Below the pieces are notes generated by a model that was not told the origin of the DNA, did no database searches, and worked only from the letters and a program-made list of their open reading frames with translations. 9,271 nucleotides of DNA, from positions 59,793-69,063 of the forward strand of contig DLOI01000026.1 of assembly GCA_002477185.1 (NCBI GenBank). Direction: 5' to 3'. The stretch comes from Alphaproteobacteria bacterium UBA7488. GTDB lineage: Bacteria; Pseudomonadota; Alphaproteobacteria; CAAHEQ01; UBA3637. A program made the position numbers and the translations under genes. Within the stretch, counting starts at the first letter, position 1, and every line of letters starts with the position of its first letter. Below are positions 6,322 to 9,271 of this stretch, in pieces.

Positions 6322-6792
6322 ATGTCCGATAACGAAAATGTCAACAAAGTTATGTATTTTTTAGATCGTGTAAAAGTCAATCCTGTTGCAGAGGATAAAC
6401 CGCAGGAACCACCTATGCCGGCTAATTTAAATATTCGCAATTATAATTTTACATTGAACGCTTTTTATTTGTTCTTATCCACTGTTATAATCATAATTGC
6501 ATTTATTGGTTCAGTTTATTTGATTGCTTTTTATAACCCGCAAAAACCGTTGCCGGCAGTCGCCGCAAAACATTATACAAACACCATTACGGTCGAGGAG
6601 GCGGAAAATTACAAAAGTACGGTTCATGCGATTGCCAAATGTGAAAATAAGCATTACAACACAATTTATGCCGAATTGCGCAAAAAATTTAATTATGTAC
6701 GTTACAGAGACTTGGACAAAGAAACTTATACACAAGCATTGCTGTATTTAAAACCGCGCATTTGTACTGGACAAACTGCAAAAGCAAAATAA
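6322..6792 (+). CDS. Small single-pass membrane protein with a phage-antirepressor-like C-terminal domain
   Basis: A 156-residue protein with three parts. Residues 1-47 are polar, with a Pro/Glu-rich stretch (DKPQEPPMP, 25-33). Residues 48-70 form one very hydrophobic helix. Residues 88-148 form a compact domain. That domain has the pattern HAIAKCENKHYNTIYAELRK, then KFNYVRYRDLD and ALLYL. This resembles by eye the C-terminal domain of phage antirepressors (ORF6C / P22AR_C type: 'Y..iw..Lk.kFgv.sY..lp...y..A..yl'). That is pattern recognition, not a search result. Two cysteines (107, 148) flank the domain. Whether it faces cytoplasm or periplasm is unclear; an antirepressor-like role would need the cytoplasm. 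It has a strong promoter and ribosome site of its own and a terminator directly after, so it is a single-gene transcript, probably controlled by the upstream XRE protein. Confidence 0.78.
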   Translation: MSDNENVNKVMYFLDRVKVNPVAEDKPQEPPMPANLNIRNYNFTLNAFYLFLSTVIIIIAFIGSVYLIAFYNPQKPLPAVAAKHYTNTITVEEAENYKSTVHAIAKCENKHYNTIYAELRKKFNYVRYRDLDKETYTQALLYLKPRICTGQTAKAK

Positions 6793-6819
6793 ACGCTTTT
6801 ATAACAAGCTCCCCCGAGG

Positions 6820-6848
6820 ACGTGGAATATGCAAATATTCCACGTTTT
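6820..6848 (+). terminator. Rho-independent terminator with GCAA tetraloop
   Basis: ACGTGGAATAT (6820-6830) and ATATTCCACGT (6835-6845) form a perfect 11-bp stem closed by a GCAA (GNRA-type) loop, followed by TTTT and an AT-rich tail. It lies 28 bases after the stop of the membrane protein gene. In the opposite direction no T-run follows, so it acts for the plus strand. Confidence 0.85.
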
Positions 6849-6892
6849 ATATATTTGGATTATAATCAAGTATTAAAATTGATTGCCACAAC

Positions 6893-7423
6893 TTACTTTA
6901 GAACACATGTATCACCTACTAAATCATGATTCGGGCATTTTGCACAGGTGTTAAAATGGTCACGGACATAAAACAATTGAGAGGGGTAATCACTATGTCC
7001 CGCATGGTTGTCCAAAGCCAACACACCCCATGAATACGCCAAAATTCTCTCTATGTTTTCGGGATCCTTTTCAATATACCCGGCCCACATCTGATCACAT
7101 GAAATACAGCTGTCACTTAATGAGTGATATTTATTCGCAGGACACGATAAAGCATATGTTTCACCTATTAAATTACAGTTACCCCAATAATAACATATAT
7201 ATTCGTATCCTCTCACGATAGTCAGCTGATATTCTGCCTTGCAACGCACCGCATATATTCATGGATTATTTCATTGCAAATCCATTACATTCGCACAAGC
7301 CCACTATTTTGCAATATTCTCAGGTATTCGTTCAATGTAATGTTGAGTGACCATATCACACAAAATACAGTTCAGGCCAATTGTATGTGACTTCCATTGA
7401 ACCAAAGGGCGGTTATATCTCAT
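6893..7423 (-). pseudogene. Decayed Cys-rich repeat protein, internally duplicated
   Basis: One frame runs from an ATG at 7423 to TAA at 6893 but is broken by three nonsense codons (TAG near 7305, then two TGA by 7264). The last 118 codons stay open from a GTG at 7249. The open part is rich in Cys pairs, such as 'CPANKYHSLSDSCISCD' and 'CAKCPNHDLVGDTC'. This recalls the EGF/ephrin-receptor-like (GCC2/GCC3-style) repeats found in secreted surface proteins. The broken upstream part repeats a module of the open part: 'NCILCDMVTQHYIERIPENI' matches 'SCISCDQMWAGYIEKDPENI', which shows both belonged to one gene. There is no signal peptide and no ribosome site in front of the GTG. AGGGG sits only one base before the ATG at 7423. 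It is probably a fragment of a longer secreted protein. Reading TGA as Trp would not rescue it because of the TAG. Confidence 0.6.
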
Positions 7424-7714
7424 GCCCCTAATATTTTGTCATTTTTCCATCTGACAGAAATTTAATATAAATTTATTATATAATTAATTGATAGCTGATT
7501 TTTCCCTACACATAATTTTTTCTTTTGAAACACATCAAACATAGCATATGATTACATTATTTTTGCCCAAAAAAACGAATCGCATTCAACCATAAAATTT
7601 ACAAATATTTACGCGAAAATAAAATCTTACAAACATATAATGCGTTTTCAAAGAATCTGTCACATTGAAAAACGGCCTTAAAATCGGTTCAAGTCATAAA
7701 GCGTTCAAGTTATT
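7424..7714. other. AT-rich gene-free spacer
   Basis: No reading frame of note, tRNA or clear terminator is visible. The sequence is very AT-rich around 7440-7660. A short direct repeat GTTCAAGT occurs twice, at 7687-7694 and 7703-7710, 16 bases apart just after the nitroreductase stop. Part of the stretch may be further debris of the Cys-rich pseudogene. Confidence 0.5.
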
Positions 7715-8323
7715 CTAATGTGCCGACTCCGGCCACCCAACTACTTGAGATATGATAACTTGTTCATTTGGTGACAACTGCAGTGCTTTAGCTGCGGCAT
7801 TTCTATCAAAATAGCCCCGAACTACATTATTAAGTCCGACAGAAGCTGCATATAAACCGACATTTTGATAGGCAGAACCCGCATGCAGAGGTGAATTTTT
7901 CACATCGGTGCCAACATAAACTAAAATCAGCGGCACACCTTTGACAAAATCTTGAGTTTCAAATAACGGTCGTACATCTTTATCGGCGACCATTTCCAAA
8001 GCATTTTCCCCCGCGTTATACTTCCATACACCGTCCGCCATTACTGCGTATACGGACAAGTCTTGTTTATTTTGTGACGTAGGGATTGTCCGTTTACCGT
8101 CGTGAGAAAATCCCCAAGCTGCATATAAGAGATTGCTGAGTGTCTGTGCATCTAATGAACGAGTTGAATAAGACCTGTCCGATTTTCGCGCGGAAATTAC
8201 TTCCATTAACGGTTTTCCGCCGGTTTTTACAGGCGTTGGCAATTCGCGTGTTAATTCTTGCGCATAAACGCCAAAGGAAACAAAGGCGGCCATTAACAAT
8301 GCGACAAAAGGTGTTTTTTTCAT
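7715..8323 (-). CDS. Exported nitroreductase-family flavoprotein (SagB/ThcOx-like)
   Basis: A 202-residue protein with a Sec signal peptide: MKKT, a hydrophobic stretch at 6-20, and cleavage likely after VYA (21|22). The remainder is one nitroreductase fold, which binds FMN as a dimer and oxidises or reduces small molecules or azoline rings. Visible cues are the FMN-phosphate-type ARKSDRSY motif (45-52), 'LSNLLYAAWG', 'KRTIPTSQN', the central helix 'HAGSAYQNVGLYAASVGL' and the closing 'VVGWPE'. The start at 8323 is chosen over the in-frame ATG at 8329 because AAGGAG (complement of 8330-8335) sits six bases from the former and touches the latter. Export without a twin-arginine signal is odd for a flavin enzyme, though signal-bearing relatives with the same 'KTGGKPLME' lead are, to my recollection, familiar in Bacteroidota. 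It is monocistronic as far as seen. Substrate is unknown. Confidence 0.9.
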   Translation of the reverse strand: MKKTPFVALLMAAFVSFGVYAQELTRELPTPVKTGGKPLMEVISARKSDRSYSTRSLDAQTLSNLLYAAWGFSHDGKRTIPTSQNKQDLSVYAVMADGVWKYNAGENALEMVADKDVRPLFETQDFVKGVPLILVYVGTDVKNSPLHAGSAYQNVGLYAASVGLNNVVRGYFDRNAAAKALQLSPNEQVIISQVVGWPESAH

Positions 8324-8350
8324 GAACATCTCCTTATTTTCAAAATTTTC

Positions 8351-8382
8351 GGGTGTTTATACTTTTTAAAATATAAACACCC
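8351..8382. repeat. Perfect 11-bp inverted repeat upstream of the nitroreductase gene
   Basis: GGGTGTTTATA (8351-8361) and TATAAACACCC (8372-8382) are exact complements around a 10-base loop. It lies between the lipoprotein stop and the nitroreductase start and covers the predicted -10. There is no T-run after it on either strand, which makes an operator or leader hairpin more likely than a terminator. Confidence 0.65.
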
Positions 8383-8397
8383 TGTGCAAGTTATCAA
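8370..8397 (-). promoter_or_regulatory. Predicted promoter of the nitroreductase gene
   Basis: On the minus strand TTGATA (complement of 8392-8397), a 16-base spacer and TATATT (complement of 8370-8375) make a reasonable sigma-70 promoter. The leader would be about 40 bases. The inverted repeat at 8351-8382 overlaps the -10 and the start of transcription. Confidence 0.42.
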
Positions 8398-8457
8398 ATT
8401 GTAATTGATATAACTTTGGTATTAAGACACGTTTAACCACACAACAAACTTATTGCA

Positions 8458-8943
8458 TTACAGCCAAATAACCAACAATACAATCCCCGTAATGGCGGCG
8501 ACAGTTAAAATGGTGCCGGTTATAACGGAATTGTTGGTTGTTTTGGGATATTGTTTTTGCGGCGGATTGTGATCCGGCGTGTACAATAATAAATCCGTTT
8601 GAGTTACGCCATAGGCATAATCAGGCGGCAACGAAGAAGTATGTCCGTCCGTTTGAATAACGCGGCAACGAATATTTCTGGACGCGCCAACCGAACGCAA
8701 TGTATCATAAGCTAAGCGATCCTTATTTTTAAGCGCCACACATAATGGGGTATCGCCTTCAGCATTAGACATATCCATACGGACGCCTTCGGCCTTTAAC
8801 TCCATTAAATATTCTCTATCCCCGGCTGAGGCTGCTCCGTAAACGTCATCAAATGACCCTTGCGGCGCGGATGTACAGGCAGTCAAGCTGACGGCACACA
8901 AAACAATGGCTACTAGCTTTTTTATTATTTTTAACTTTAGCAT
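8458..8943 (-). CDS. Lipoprotein with ankyrin-like repeats and a C-terminal membrane helix
   Basis: A 161-residue protein of unknown role. The Lys-rich signal (1-9), hydrophobic core and lipobox LTAC (20-23) predict lipidation at Cys23 and export. Residues 30-58 and 62-90 look like two degenerate ankyrin repeats ('VYGAASAGDREYLMELKAEG', then 'EGDTPLCVALKNKDRLAYDTLRSVGA'), a protein-binding fold. A Pro/Asn/Thr-rich linker follows (about 118-138). The chain ends with one hydrophobic helix (140-161) at the very C-terminus, which is unusual for a lipoprotein and would anchor both ends. The start is supported by GAGGGAG at good distance. It lies only 15 bases after the stop of the gene to its right and its ribosome site fills that gap, so the two are one operon. 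The C-terminal helix could instead pack in a multi-subunit membrane complex. Confidence 0.82.
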   Translation of the reverse strand: MLKLKIIKKLVAIVLCAVSLTACTSAPQGSFDDVYGAASAGDREYLMELKAEGVRMDMSNAEGDTPLCVALKNKDRLAYDTLRSVGASRNIRCRVIQTDGHTSSLPPDYAYGVTQTDLLLYTPDHNPPQKQYPKTTNNSVITGTILTVAAITGIVLLVIWL

Positions 8944-8958
8944 AATTTCTCCCTCTAA

Positions 8959-9271
8959 TTATGGATTTTCCGAACGGTCTTTGGGCAAATCCGCATCGGA
9001 TATGTTATCAAACTTGCTTGCATCAAACACGCAATACGTTTGCGCCAATAAGGCAATTTCGTCTTGGTTCAGTGAAATTGAGGTATCAAAACCGCTCGTA
9101 GGCGTTTTTTTATAGCCCGCTTCAACCGTCCAGGTCCCGCTTGTATCATCACCACCTATACCGTCAGAATTATCAATTGTATTATTTGAAATTTCGACCG
9201 CAAAATTTTCACGGTTTTTATCAACCGTAATTTGTCTGTTCGTATCAGAATATTTTGCCGAATTATATTGC
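8959..9271 (-). CDS. C-terminal part of an unrecognised protein (cut by window edge)
   Basis: An open frame enters from the right edge and ends at TAA (8959-8961), giving the last 103 residues. It is polar, rich in Asn, Asp, Thr and Ser, with beta-like alternation: 'TNRQITVDKNRENFAVEIS', then 'GTWTVEAGYKKTP' and 'FDTSISLNQDEIALLAQTYC'. It has one Cys near the end and no membrane helix. The composition suits a secreted or surface protein, but I do not recognise the family and its start is out of view. It sits 15 bases upstream of the lipoprotein gene in the same operon. The frame is preferred over the opposite-strand one because of this tight spacing and the sensible protein composition. Confidence 0.65.
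   Translation of the reverse strand, partial: QYNSAKYSDTNRQITVDKNRENFAVEISNNTIDNSDGIGGDDTSGTWTVEAGYKKTPTSGFDTSISLNQDEIALLAQTYCVFDASKFDNISDADLPKDRSENP

Noticed and set aside
7030..7221. 63-codon plus-strand frame opposite the Cys-rich pseudogene
   Set aside because: The Cys-module duplication shows the minus strand is the former coding strand.
7249..7423. TGA read as Trp to rescue the Cys-rich frame
   Set aside because: A TAG also interrupts the frame, and TGA ends the membrane fusion gene normally, so recoding is not supported.
8906..9115. 69-codon plus-strand frame near the right edge
   Set aside because: It overlaps both the lipoprotein signal region and the edge-cut gene on the opposite strand, which have proper spacing and ribosome sites.
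1..9271. tRNA, rRNA, CRISPR array, insertion sequence or complete prophage
   Set aside because: I looked for cloverleaf ends, regular spaced repeats, transposase or integrase motifs and phage structural genes and saw none.

Overview
The window looks like chromosome of an AT-rich Gram-negative bacterium. An AcrAB-type efflux operon, a lipoprotein with a classical lipobox and Sec-type exported proteins all point that way. The XRE regulator architecture and the Cys-rich 'CPAN...C..C' decay product would suit a host-associated (gut-type) alphaproteobacterium, but that placement is an inference from style, not a phylogenetic result. The genetic code appears standard. No tRNA, rRNA, CRISPR array, insertion sequence or complete prophage is visible.

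Layout. From the left edge to 3001, all on the minus strand: a DMT/EamA-family transporter, then a membrane fusion protein, then the first 289 residues of an RND efflux permease that runs off the left edge. The last two are coupled by an ATGA stop/start overlap. From about 3100 to 5147, plus strand: two overlapping, clearly paralogous family-2 glycosyltransferases, each with a single N-terminal membrane segment. From 5148 to 5429 there is no gene, only a structure-rich stretch. From 5430 to 6845 lies a compact regulatory-looking block: a 57-residue basic protein on the minus strand (5430-5603), divergent from an XRE-type repressor (5805-6239), followed by a small membrane-anchored protein (6322-6792). 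The membrane protein's C-terminus resembles the C-terminal domain of phage antirepressors, and it has its own near-consensus promoter with a palindrome in the spacer and a GCAA-loop terminator. From 6893 to 7423 is a decayed, internally duplicated Cys-rich gene, followed by about 290 bases of AT-rich sequence. On the right, all minus strand: the end of an unrecognised gene (from the right edge), a lipoprotein with ankyrin-like repeats and a C-terminal membrane helix, and an exported SagB-type nitroreductase. The nitroreductase promoter is overlapped by a perfect 11-bp inverted repeat.

How the parts relate. The efflux operon is a conventional drug/solute exporter, and its outer-membrane partner is not in view. 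The glycosyltransferase pair probably acts on one cell-surface glycan. The most unusual block is 5430-6845, where a repressor, a small basic protein and a membrane-tethered antirepressor-like domain sit together. It may be a domesticated phage-type switch, but that is inferred from domain resemblance and layout only.
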